Origin: Pseudomonas saxonica
GTDB taxonomy: Bacteria; Pseudomonadota; Gammaproteobacteria; Pseudomonadales; Pseudomonadaceae
Length of the DNA: 64,000 nucleotides
Direction: 5' to 3'
Assembly (NCBI RefSeq): GCF_007858365.1
Contig: NZ_VFIO01000002.1
Coordinates: 62,001 to 126,000 of the forward strand
The notes below the pieces were generated by a model. The model did no database searches. It had not been told where the DNA came from and saw nothing but the letters and a program-made list of their open reading frames with translations. Below, piece after piece: positions 37,947 through 45,917 of this stretch. Each line of letters starts with the position of its first letter. The stretch's first letter is position 1. Both the position numbers and the translations under genes were made by a program.

Positions 37947-39323
37947 ATGAGCCAACCCACACCGTCTTTCTACAACCTGGCCTGGCGCTGGCATTTCTAT
38001 GCCGGGCTGTTTGTCGCCCCCTTTATGATCCTGCTGGCCCTCACCGGCATCATTTACCTGTTCAAACCTCAGCTCGACCCCTTGATGTACGACCACCTGA
38101 TCAACGTCCAGCCTGGTCATCACACCTTAAGCGCTGACAAACAGCTCACCCTCGTGCAGGCCAGTTATCCACAAGCCCACATCAGTCAATACCTGCCACC
38201 GATCAACCCCGAACGTAGCGCCCAGTTCGTGCTGCACAACAATGGCCGCGAACTGAATGTGTTCATCAATCCCTACAGCGGCGCCGTACTCGGCCAGCAG
38301 GATGCCAAGCTCAACCTGCAGGCCGTGGCTCGTGCGCTGCATGGCGAGTTGATGATCGGCACCCTCGGCGACCGCCTCATAGAACTCGCCGCCGGCTGGG
38401 GGATCGTGCTGATGGTGTCGGGCATGTACCTGTGGTGGCCACGCGGGCAATCAGCCGCCGGGGTTTTATGGCCCAGGTTTAGCCGCCGAGGCCGGGTGTT
38501 GTGGCGTGACCTTCACGCTGTCACCGGCTTTTGGGGAGGCGCCCTGCTGCTGTTCATGCTGATCAGCGGCATGACCTGGACCGGCTTCTGGGGCAAGCAG
38601 TACGCCGACTTGTGGAACCAGTTCCCGGCGGCCATGTGGAACAACGTGCCCGCGTCCGATCTCGAAGCCCGCAGCCTCAACTCGGCCGCCCGCCAGACCG
38701 TCCCCTGGGCCATGGAAAATACGCCGATGCCGGTCTCTGGCGCCCACGCCGAACACATGGGCCACGGCGCTCACTCAAGCGGCCCGGCCGCACCCGGTGT
38801 GAGCTTGCAAGAGGTGTATGAAACCGCCACCGCACGCAAGGTCGAACCCGGCTACAGCATCACGTTGCCGACCACGGCTGAAGGTGTTTTCACCATCGCT
38901 GTATTTGCCGACGACCCGCGCAACGACGCCACCTTGCATGTCGATCAATACACCGGTGAAGTACTGACTGATGTGCGCTGGCAGCATTATGGCAACGTCG
39001 CCCGGGCCACCGAAATGAGCGTCATGCTGCACGAGGGCAAACTGTTCGGCTCGCCAAACCAAATTGCGATTTTGCTGGTATGCCTGATGATTCTGCTGAG
39101 TTCGGTCAGCGGGTTGGTGATGTGGTGGAAACGTCGCCCTCAAGGGCGCCTGGGCGTGCCGCCTCTGCGCCATGATTTGCCCACCTGGAAAACGGGCATC
39201 TTCATCATCCTTGCGCTGGCCATTGCCTTTCCGCTAGTGGGTGCCTCACTGATCGCCGTTTGGTTACTCGATCGCTTGCTGTTGCTTGTTCGGGCAAAAC
39301 AGCCACATGAGGCCCATTCATAA
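37947..39323 (+). CDS. PepSY-associated transmembrane protein
   Basis: A 458-residue inner-membrane protein with four to five hydrophobic helices. The N-terminal WRWHFYAGLFVAPFMILLAL and later GLVMWWKRRPQG regions fit the PepSY_TM family, often located with TonB receptors and proposed to act as metal-chelate reductases. The His-rich loop GAHAEHMGHGAHSS may bind metal. GGAG precedes the ATG. By position it could belong with oprC or with the following receptor operon. Confidence 0.9.
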   Translation: MSQPTPSFYNLAWRWHFYAGLFVAPFMILLALTGIIYLFKPQLDPLMYDHLINVQPGHHTLSADKQLTLVQASYPQAHISQYLPPINPERSAQFVLHNNGRELNVFINPYSGAVLGQQDAKLNLQAVARALHGELMIGTLGDRLIELAAGWGIVLMVSGMYLWWPRGQSAAGVLWPRFSRRGRVLWRDLHAVTGFWGGALLLFMLISGMTWTGFWGKQYADLWNQFPAAMWNNVPASDLEARSLNSAARQTVPWAMENTPMPVSGAHAEHMGHGAHSSGPAAPGVSLQEVYETATARKVEPGYSITLPTTAEGVFTIAVFADDPRNDATLHVDQYTGEVLTDVRWQHYGNVARATEMSVMLHEGKLFGSPNQIAILLVCLMILLSSVSGLVMWWKRRPQGRLGVPPLRHDLPTWKTGIFIILALAIAFPLVGASLIAVWLLDRLLLLVRAKQPHEAHS

Positions 39324-39365
39324 TAAAGATTAGCCATCCGAGAGGTGCATTCTAGAGCCTTGTCT

Positions 39366-39383
39366 ATACTGGCGCGCCAGTAT
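39366..39383. promoter_or_regulatory. 18-bp perfect palindrome upstream of the TonB receptor
   Basis: ATACTGGCGCGCCAGTAT is perfectly self-complementary, and flanking TGTCT (39361) and AGACA (ending 39389) extend the symmetry with one unpaired base. Its position about 100 bases before the receptor gene suggests an operator; a hairpin ending the PepSY transcript is the alternative, but no T run follows. Confidence 0.65.
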
Positions 39384-39398
39384 CAGACAATACGTAGC

Positions 39399-39413
39399 TG
39401 TTACTATATAACA
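39399..39413. promoter_or_regulatory. Zur-like operator
   Basis: TGTTACTATATAACA matches the gamma-proteobacterial Zur consensus TGTTATAATATAACA at 13 of 15 positions and has perfect TGTTA/TAACA arms. It sits 73 bases ahead of the TonB receptor start. Zur represses zinc-uptake genes when zinc is sufficient, so the receptor and importer genes are probably induced by zinc starvation. Confidence 0.75.
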
Positions 39414-39429
39414 AACTATTTAAGCTCTA

Positions 39430-39455
39430 TCCCCGCCGCCAGGAGGCAGCGGGGA
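39430..39455 (+). other. Leader hairpin before the TonB receptor
   Basis: TCCCCGC pairs with GCGGGGA around a 12-base loop. It lies between the Zur-like box and the start codon, so it would be in the 5' leader of the receptor mRNA. Confidence 0.5.
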
Positions 39456-39486
39456 CACCTCTTGATATAAGCGACTCACTGCCCAG

Positions 39487-41604
39487 ATGAACAAGTACCT
39501 GCTTTCCAGCCTCTGCCTGCTGACGATTAACAGCGCGCAGGCGGATGACACCGCACCCTCCTTGATGTTGCCTGCCGCAACCATTACCGCCCCTGAAATC
39601 GATGCCGAACAGATCGGCCTCAAGACCGCCACCAGTGCCGGTTCACGCCTGAACCTCAACAGCCTCGAAACACCGGCCAGCGTTGAAAGCCTGACCGGCG
39701 CACAAATCCGCGCACGCGGTGACCGCAGTGTGCAGAGCGCCGTAACCCGCACCACCGGCATCAGCAACAACGGCACGCCGGGCAATGGCGGCTCCGCCTA
39801 CTCGGCGCGGGGTTTCGTCGGCGAAGGGTCGGTGATGCAACTGTATGACGGCATTCGCATGTACAGCGGGGCCGGCACCGTAACCTTCCCAGTGGACGAC
39901 TGGTCGGTCGAACGTATCGACGTACTGCGTGGCCCGGCCTCGGTGCTGTATGGCGAAGGCGCAACCGGTGCTGTGATCAACGTCATCCCCAAAAAGCCTT
40001 TCAGTGGCGAGATCGAAAATCACCTGCGCGTCGGCTATGGCTCCTACGACACTCAGCAACAAGCATTGGACAGCGGCGGCTCACTGACCGACACCCTCAG
40101 CTACCGGTTGAATATCAACCATACCCAAAGCAACGGCTGGATCGACCACGGCGACTCGGAAAATACCTTTATCAGTGCGGCCTTACGCTGGCAGGCGACC
40201 GACGATTTGGCGTTTACCCTGAGCCACGACTACGGCGACCAGGAGCCCCAGAATGACTTCGGCGTCCCGCTGATCAATGGTCATTATCACAAGAGCCTGC
40301 GCGACAAGAATTACAACGTGCGCGACGCCAAGCTGCATTACAACGATCAGTGGACACGCCTGAACACGCAATGGCAGATCAGCGACAACCTCAGCGCCAA
40401 CAACGAACTGTATTACCTCAAGGCCCAGCGCCGTTGGCAGAACGCCGAACGCCATGCCTGGAATGAAGACCAGCAAACGTTATTGCGCAGTGGCTATTTC
40501 AGCATCAAGCATGAACAGGAACAGGTCGGCGACCGTCAAACCTTTACCCTCAACCATGACATTTTTGGTCTGAACAGCAAAACGCTGGTCGGTGCAGACT
40601 ACAACCGGATTCACTTCAACCTGCACAGCAACGCGCCGTATGACGACGTCAATCCAGACGGCCAGCCGATCAATATGTACCACCCGGATCGTGGCGAGTT
40701 TGAAAGTGCTTCACCCTACCGCGACCAGTTCAAAACCACGACGCAGCAAGTGTCATTGTTTGCCGAAAACCGCACTGAGCTGACGGACCAACTGTCGCTG
40801 GTGACGGGCGTGCGCCGAGACATCGTGCACCTTGATCGCGACGACTTGATCGATGGCACGCGCAGTGACCGCAGCCTGTCAGCCAACAGCTGGAAAGTAG
40901 GGTTGGTCTATGAGCTGACACCCGACATGTCGGTTTATGCCCAACAAGCCACCAGCGTCGATGGCGTGGCCGGACTGATCAGTTTATATCCGTCCGAGCA
41001 AGGGTTTGATCTGGCCCACGCACGGCAGACCGAAATTGGCTTCAAACAGATGTTCTGGGACCAACGCGGCGAATGGACGCTGGCTGCGTATCACATCGTT
41101 AAAAAGGATTTGCTGACACCCGACCCGATGGTGCCCGGCAACTCACTGCAAGTCGGTGAGCAGTCCTCCAACGGCCTGGAGGCCAGCCTTGATCTGCAAC
41201 TGCCCGATCGCTGGCAGCTGCAAGCCAATGCTGCGGTGGTGCGAGCGCAATACGACAAATTCGATGACGAAGGCGTGTCGCGTAAAGGCAACCGCCCGAC
41301 CGATGTGCCACGCCGTACCGCCAACCTGTGGTTGAGCAAAGCCATCACCGATGACGTCAATGCCGGAGCCGGCGTGCGCTATGTTGACTCGCGCTATGCA
41401 GATATTGCCAACACCGTGCAGTTGCCGAGCTATACCGTGGTGGATGCGACGGTGAACTGGAAGGCACTGCCTAAAACCACGTTGGGGTTGCGTCTGAATA
41501 ATGTATTCAATCGCCAATACGCCGTAACGCAATACAATCGCGGCCAGCAATGGATCATGGGCGAGCCGCGCTCGTTCTTCGTGACGGCGGATTACGCTTT
41601 TTGA
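39487..41604 (+). CDS. TonB-dependent receptor, probably for a zinc or other metal chelate
   Basis: A 705-residue outer-membrane receptor with signal peptide (MNKYLLSSLCLLTINSAQA), plug domain (VERIDVLRGPASVLYGEGAT, VINVIPKKP) and a beta barrel ending in FFVTADYAF. The siderophore-receptor type plug suggests a chelated metal as cargo. The order receptor, ATPase, binding protein, permease after cob genes matches P. aeruginosa PA2911-PA2914, which is reported to be induced by zinc limitation; the Zur-like box upstream agrees. No strong Shine-Dalgarno is visible. Confidence 0.9.
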   Translation: MNKYLLSSLCLLTINSAQADDTAPSLMLPAATITAPEIDAEQIGLKTATSAGSRLNLNSLETPASVESLTGAQIRARGDRSVQSAVTRTTGISNNGTPGNGGSAYSARGFVGEGSVMQLYDGIRMYSGAGTVTFPVDDWSVERIDVLRGPASVLYGEGATGAVINVIPKKPFSGEIENHLRVGYGSYDTQQQALDSGGSLTDTLSYRLNINHTQSNGWIDHGDSENTFISAALRWQATDDLAFTLSHDYGDQEPQNDFGVPLINGHYHKSLRDKNYNVRDAKLHYNDQWTRLNTQWQISDNLSANNELYYLKAQRRWQNAERHAWNEDQQTLLRSGYFSIKHEQEQVGDRQTFTLNHDIFGLNSKTLVGADYNRIHFNLHSNAPYDDVNPDGQPINMYHPDRGEFESASPYRDQFKTTTQQVSLFAENRTELTDQLSLVTGVRRDIVHLDRDDLIDGTRSDRSLSANSWKVGLVYELTPDMSVYAQQATSVDGVAGLISLYPSEQGFDLAHARQTEIGFKQMFWDQRGEWTLAAYHIVKKDLLTPDPMVPGNSLQVGEQSSNGLEASLDLQLPDRWQLQANAAVVRAQYDKFDDEGVSRKGNRPTDVPRRTANLWLSKAITDDVNAGAGVRYVDSRYADIANTVQLPSYTVVDATVNWKALPKTTLGLRLNNVFNRQYAVTQYNRGQQWIMGEPRSFFVTADYAF

Positions 41605-41612
41605 CCCGCCGA

Positions 41613-41722
41613 CCCTCACCCTAGCCCTCTCCCAGAGGGAGAGGGCGCTGAGGAGCGGCGTTGCGAACATCGGCTCTTGCTCTTAGTCCCCTCTCCCTCC
41701 GGGAGAGGGTTAGGGTGAGGGG
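41613..41722. repeat. CCCTCTCCC-type palindromic intergenic repeat, copy 4
   Basis: Arms CCCTCACCCTAGCCCTCTCCC-like and GGGTTAGGGTGAGGGG surround two CTCTCCC/GGGAGAG hairpins. It lies between the receptor gene and its ABC transporter genes and may reduce read-through between them. Confidence 0.85.
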
Positions 41723-41752
41723 CTTTTGACTTTAACTAACAACCGGATGTCC

Positions 41753-42541
41753 ATGACTCACCTCACCCTCACCCAACTCGCCTGGACGCCTTTAGGCCAC
41801 GGCCATTGCCATCACCAGTTCCACCTGCGCGATGCCAACCTGCACGTGGCTGCCGGCGAGTTCGTGGGGCTGATCGGGCCCAACGGCAGCGGCAAAACCA
41901 GCCTGCTGCGCTGCGCCTACCGTTTCAGCAAACCTGAGTCCGGTGAAGTGCACCTCGACCACCACAACCTCTGGCAACAATCACCGCGTTGGTGCGCCCA
42001 GCGCATTGCCGTGGTACTTCAAGAATTTCCCGATGCCTTTGGCCTGACCGTAGAAGAAGTGGTCGCCATGGGCCGCACCCCGCACAAAGGGCTGTTCGAC
42101 GGCGACACCGAAGCGGACCGCGAACTCGCTAAAAACGCACTCGACTCCGTCGGCCTGCAGGGCTTTGAAGATCACGCTTTCGCCACCTTGTCGGGCGGCG
42201 AAAAACAACGCGTCATCCTTGCCCGCGCCTTGACCCAGCAACCTGAACTGCTGATCCTCGATGAGCCGACCAATCACCTCGATCCGCGCTATCAGCTGGA
42301 GCTGCTGCAATTGGTCAAACGCCTCAATATCGGCACCCTGGCCAGCATTCACGACCTTAACCTCGCCGCCGCGTTCTGCGACCGCCTGTACGTCATCAAT
42401 CACGGCAAGATCATCGCCAGCGGCACCCCGCGTGAAGTACTGACCGTCGAACTATTGCGCGATGTGTTCGGCGTTGACGCGCTGGTGGACGACCATCCAC
42501 TCTCTGGCTACCCACGAATTACCTGGATAACTCAACCATGA
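41753..42541 (+). CDS. ABC transporter ATPase for metal-chelate import (FecE/BtuD type)
   Basis: A 262-residue ATPase with Walker A GPNGSGKTS, signature LSGGEKQRVILARAL and Walker B LLILDEPTNHLD. It powers the FecCD-type permease encoded two genes downstream. Near the N-terminus is an unusual His-rich segment (GHGHCHHQFH) not expected in the family core. Of three candidate starts the ATG at 41753 has CCGGA at suitable spacing. It overlaps the binding-protein gene by ATGA. Confidence 0.93.
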   Translation: MTHLTLTQLAWTPLGHGHCHHQFHLRDANLHVAAGEFVGLIGPNGSGKTSLLRCAYRFSKPESGEVHLDHHNLWQQSPRWCAQRIAVVLQEFPDAFGLTVEEVVAMGRTPHKGLFDGDTEADRELAKNALDSVGLQGFEDHAFATLSGGEKQRVILARALTQQPELLILDEPTNHLDPRYQLELLQLVKRLNIGTLASIHDLNLAAAFCDRLYVINHGKIIASGTPREVLTVELLRDVFGVDALVDDHPLSGYPRITWITQP

Positions 42542-43488
42542 CGCTGATCCGCATCGCTCTCTGCCTGAGCGTTGTACTGGGTGCACAGCTTGCCCATGCC
42601 GAAGCGACGAAATACCCGCTGACGATCAAAAGCTGCAACCGAGATGTCACCTTCAATGAAGCGCCCAAACACGCGGTCAGCCACGACATCAACATGACGC
42701 AAATGATGCTCGCCCTCGGCCTCAAGCCGAGCATGGCGGGTTACAGCGGCATCACTGGCTGGAAGTCGGTAACGCCTGAGATGAAGGCCATTCTCGACGG
42801 CCTGCCAGAGCTGGCCAGCAAGTACCCGTCTGTTGAAACCCTGCTCAACGCCAACGTCGATTTCTTCTTCGCCGGCTGGGATTACGGCATGCGTGTGGGC
42901 GGCGACCTCACGCCGCAAACCCTGACACCGCTGGGCATCAACGTGTATGAGCTGACGGAGTCATGTGCGTTTGTGATGAAGCGCCCACCCGCGAGCATGG
43001 AAGACACCTACAACGACCTGCGCAACCTGGGCAAAATCTTCGACGTGCAAGACCGCGCCAATGCGCTGATCGCCCAGATGCAGCATAAAATTGCCGACGT
43101 GCAAAAGACGCTACCCGCGGCAAAACCCCGCGTATTTTTGTATGACAGCGGCGAAGACCGCGCCATGACCTCGGGCAAACTGGGTATACCTCACGCGCTG
43201 ATCGAAGCCGCAGGCGGCGACGACATCTTGAGCGACATCGACGCCAGCTGGACCCGCGTCAACTGGGAAACCGTGGTCGAACGCAACCCTGAGGTCATCG
43301 TGATCGTGGACTACAGCGAAGTCACCGCCGAGCAAAAGCAGCGCTTTCTTGAAACCAACCCCGCCCTGCAATCAGTGAGTGCCATCCGCAATAAACGCTT
43401 TATCGTCATCCCGTACGTGCAAGCCACGCCGGGTATCGACAACGTGCTGGCCATCGAAACCCTGGCCAAAGGGTTCCACCCACAATGA
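42538..43488 (+). CDS. Periplasmic metal-chelate binding protein (FecB/BtuF type)
   Basis: A 316-residue exported protein with signal peptide (cleavage expected after AQLAHA). The two-lobed helical-backbone fold is suggested by SVETLLNANVDFFFAGWDYG and VNWETVVERNPEVIVIVDYS. It delivers the chelate to the permease. The ligand is not evident; the Zur-like box upstream of the cluster favours a zinc complex. ATGA overlaps join it to both neighbours. Confidence 0.92.
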   Translation: MTLIRIALCLSVVLGAQLAHAEATKYPLTIKSCNRDVTFNEAPKHAVSHDINMTQMMLALGLKPSMAGYSGITGWKSVTPEMKAILDGLPELASKYPSVETLLNANVDFFFAGWDYGMRVGGDLTPQTLTPLGINVYELTESCAFVMKRPPASMEDTYNDLRNLGKIFDVQDRANALIAQMQHKIADVQKTLPAAKPRVFLYDSGEDRAMTSGKLGIPHALIEAAGGDDILSDIDASWTRVNWETVVERNPEVIVIVDYSEVTAEQKQRFLETNPALQSVSAIRNKRFIVIPYVQATPGIDNVLAIETLAKGFHPQ

Positions 43489-44495
43489 TGGCTCGCCGCT
43501 ACGCGTTACTCTTGCTTGCCCTTGGCATACTGCTGCTGGTGTCGTGCGTGGTGTCGCTGGGCTTTGGCCCGGCGCGGGTGCCGGTGGACGTGGTGTGGCA
43601 CATTTTGCTGCACAAGGTGTTTGGCCTCGCAGGGGGAAGCTGGAGCGCAGGCCAGGAACATATCGTGTGGTTGATTCGCGTGCCGCGCATGTTGCTCGGC
43701 GCCTTGGTCGGTGCAGGGCTGGCGTTGATTGGTGCGGTGTTGCAAGCCGTGACCCGCAACCCGCTGGCCGACCCGCATTTGCTGGGTGTGACCAGCGGAG
43801 CGACCTTGGGCGCGGTGATTGTGGTGCTGCACGTGGGGGAGATTGTCGGCCTGCTGACCTTGCCGATTGCCGCCTTTATCGGCGCCCTGCTGAGCATGCT
43901 GCTGGTACTGGCCATCGCCAGCCGACAAGGCCGCCTGGACAGCGACCGGCTGCTACTGTGCGGCGTCGCGGTGTCATTTGTGATGATGGCCGTAGCGAAC
44001 ACCTTGCTGTTTTTGGGCGACCACCGTGCCAGCTCCGCTGTGTTGTTCTGGATGCTGGGCGGGTTAGGGTTGGCACGCTGGGAACTGCTGGCCATCCCCA
44101 GCGCCAGCGTGCTGCTGGGGCTGGTGTTGCTGCTGGGCATGGCACGCCCGCTAAATGCCTTGATGGCCGGTGAACAAACCGCCGTCACGCTTGGACTAAA
44201 CGCGCGCAATGTTCGACTTAAAGTCTTTTTGATCGCCTCACTGATGACCGGCGTGCTGGTAGCCATCAGCGGTTCAATCGGCTTTGTCGGCTTGATGATC
44301 CCTCACATCGCCCGCCGCTTGGTCGGTGCGGAACACCGGCGCTTGTTGCCCGTGTCCGCCCTGCTCGGCAGCGTGTTTCTGGTGTGGGTCGACGTGGCCG
44401 CCCGCACCCTGATCGCCCCCGAAGACTTGCCGATTGGGGTGGCCACGGCGGCGATTGGCGGGTTGTTTTTTATTGGCCTGATGCGCAAGCGTTAA
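43485..44495 (+). CDS. FecCD-family ABC permease for metal-chelate import
   Basis: A 336-residue inner-membrane protein with about ten helices. RVPRMLLGALVGAGLALIGA and LQAVTRNPLADPHLLGVTSG are diagnostic of the FecCD/BtuC family, as is GFVGLMIPHIARRLVGAEHR near the C-terminus. It forms the channel of the importer with the upstream ATPase, probably as a homodimer since only one permease gene is present. Confidence 0.95.
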   Translation: MMARRYALLLLALGILLLVSCVVSLGFGPARVPVDVVWHILLHKVFGLAGGSWSAGQEHIVWLIRVPRMLLGALVGAGLALIGAVLQAVTRNPLADPHLLGVTSGATLGAVIVVLHVGEIVGLLTLPIAAFIGALLSMLLVLAIASRQGRLDSDRLLLCGVAVSFVMMAVANTLLFLGDHRASSAVLFWMLGGLGLARWELLAIPSASVLLGLVLLLGMARPLNALMAGEQTAVTLGLNARNVRLKVFLIASLMTGVLVAISGSIGFVGLMIPHIARRLVGAEHRRLLPVSALLGSVFLVWVDVAARTLIAPEDLPIGVATAAIGGLFFIGLMRKR

Positions 44496-44502
44496 CACTC
44501 AC

Positions 44503-44560
44503 TGTGCAAAGGTCTGGTATTCAACCTGGCCTCTGACGGGAGTGCAAAGACCTTTGCACA
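44503..44560. other. Stem-loop between the importer and beta-propeller genes
   Basis: TGTGCAAAGGTCT at 44503 pairs with AGACCTTTGCACA ending at 44560, a perfect 13-bp stem. A second choice, GTGCAAA/TTTGCAC around GACC (44543-44560), competes with it. There is no T run. It separates the convergent permease and propeller genes and is probably a terminator-like structure. Confidence 0.6.
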
Positions 44561-44619
44561 TCAGGCTGGCACACCACTCCCAAGCCCGAATTAAACAGCC
44601 CTTGGTTCAAGCGGTTGTG

Positions 44620-45561
44620 TTATCCACTAATGGGCGGTTTATACAAAGAGATCCCCACATCATTACATGGCCGGCGACCGATCAAATACAATTCCTCCCC
44701 GACATAAACAATACTCGGCTCAGACAGGTATTTACCATTCGTCACATTCAAATAATACGGGAGTTGTGGATGCGTAATATCGAGCATTTGTGCACCAAGG
44801 ACTTCAGTCACAGCACGCTGATCATGAGCATTGACCGAGGTACACATAAGCATACTGCCACCGGCATAAAGTGTTGGAGAACCCTGCACTTTGTAAAAAT
44901 TAGACCTGTACAGTAACTCCCAGCTATTACTGTGGAACGCATACAGCCCCACACTATCATCTGCCCCTGTCAGTGCAGCGTACATCCGGCTGCCATTACC
45001 CGCCAGGGAAGGCGTTCCTTTGAACCTGATACCACTCGCCTTTATGGTATTACCCCATTCGTAATTTTCAAAAATCTTATGGTAAAACTCACCGTTAGAA
45101 GTACCCTGCACGCCCAGGTACAGTTGGCCATTCGTGCTGGACACCGAAGGTGCATGTTGGGTCAGTACGCCTGGCACTTCTTGGGCATGCGTCCAATGTT
45201 CACCTGAAAAAACATGGTAAAGCACTGTTTGTTCGAGGGTTGTGTAAAAGCAGAATAAATGCCCCTCATGCACTGTTACCGCCGGTCGACCACGCGTAGG
45301 GTGGATAGCATCCAGGTACTCCTGCTTCTGCTCCACCAGTTTGTTCTCCGCATTATTACCGAGCACAAGATAGCTCAGCCCTAAATGACCCGGAAAATTT
45401 TCAACCATAAAAAACGCATATATTTTATGATTAAACTCGACCACCGAAATACCGCTACAAATTCCGGTATCTTCAATCGGCGTGACAAGTTCCCACGGAA
45501 ACACCAATCGAACAGGGGGCGACGAGGGATCATGAGACTGCGAATGATGATCTTCAGACAT
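44620..45561 (-). CDS. Six-repeat beta-propeller-like protein
   Basis: A 313-residue protein without a signal peptide or membrane helix. Six repeats of about 45-53 residues carry a (R/A/T/S/E)P(S/A/T)(V/L/I) plus Gly-x-LY core, starting near residues 38, 92, 137, 183, 228 and 281 (RPAVTVHEGHLFCFY, APSVSSTNGQLYLGV, TPSLAGNGSRMYAAL, EPSIVYVGEELYLIG). This is the pattern of a six-bladed propeller such as fucose-binding lectins or sialidase-like folds. The ligand is unknown. The AAAGGAA site supports the ATG at 45561. It lies downstream of the 1138-residue repeat protein on the same strand and may be functionally linked. Confidence 0.78.
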   Translation of the reverse strand: MSEDHHSQSHDPSSPPVRLVFPWELVTPIEDTGICSGISVVEFNHKIYAFFMVENFPGHLGLSYLVLGNNAENKLVEQKQEYLDAIHPTRGRPAVTVHEGHLFCFYTTLEQTVLYHVFSGEHWTHAQEVPGVLTQHAPSVSSTNGQLYLGVQGTSNGEFYHKIFENYEWGNTIKASGIRFKGTPSLAGNGSRMYAALTGADDSVGLYAFHSNSWELLYRSNFYKVQGSPTLYAGGSMLMCTSVNAHDQRAVTEVLGAQMLDITHPQLPYYLNVTNGKYLSEPSIVYVGEELYLIGRRPCNDVGISLYKPPISG

Positions 45562-45917
45562 TTTTAATTCCTTTTAAATTAGTTAGCCAGCGGCAACTTA
45601 ATTACCTGCAGCTGGAAATTATTCAAGCGACACTACACCACCCATCACATTTATTATTTGCGAGGCAAACACTATTGCCTTTGCACGCACCATTTTATGT
45701 ACGTCCGCCTGCAGCAGGGTCATATATAAGTACCCATTCAAGGAGTAAACCATTAACCAAAAGGGTGGCATCGAAGAGTGCTGGCGTATTCCCAATTTAG
45801 AGTTGCGCCTCGGCGCTGCTCATCTCGTCGAACTCTCGTCAGTTCATACCCACGAGCGGCAACGTCTGCACCCTTTAAAAAGCTCAACCTGCGCGTGATC
45901 TCGCTGCAAGCCCTGAT
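45562..45917. other. Intergenic region between propeller and repeat-protein genes
   Basis: A 356-base gap with no convincing gene; a rightward open frame at 45778-46128 overlaps the large leftward gene and shows no family resemblance. The 45570-45760 part is AT-rich and may hold the promoter of the propeller gene, whose ribosome site is AAAGGAA. I see no clear terminator after the large gene. Confidence 0.5.

Noticed and set aside
39399..39413. Fur box ahead of the TonB receptor
   Set aside because: The site lacks the GATAAT-type repeats of Fur and fits the Zur consensus much better.
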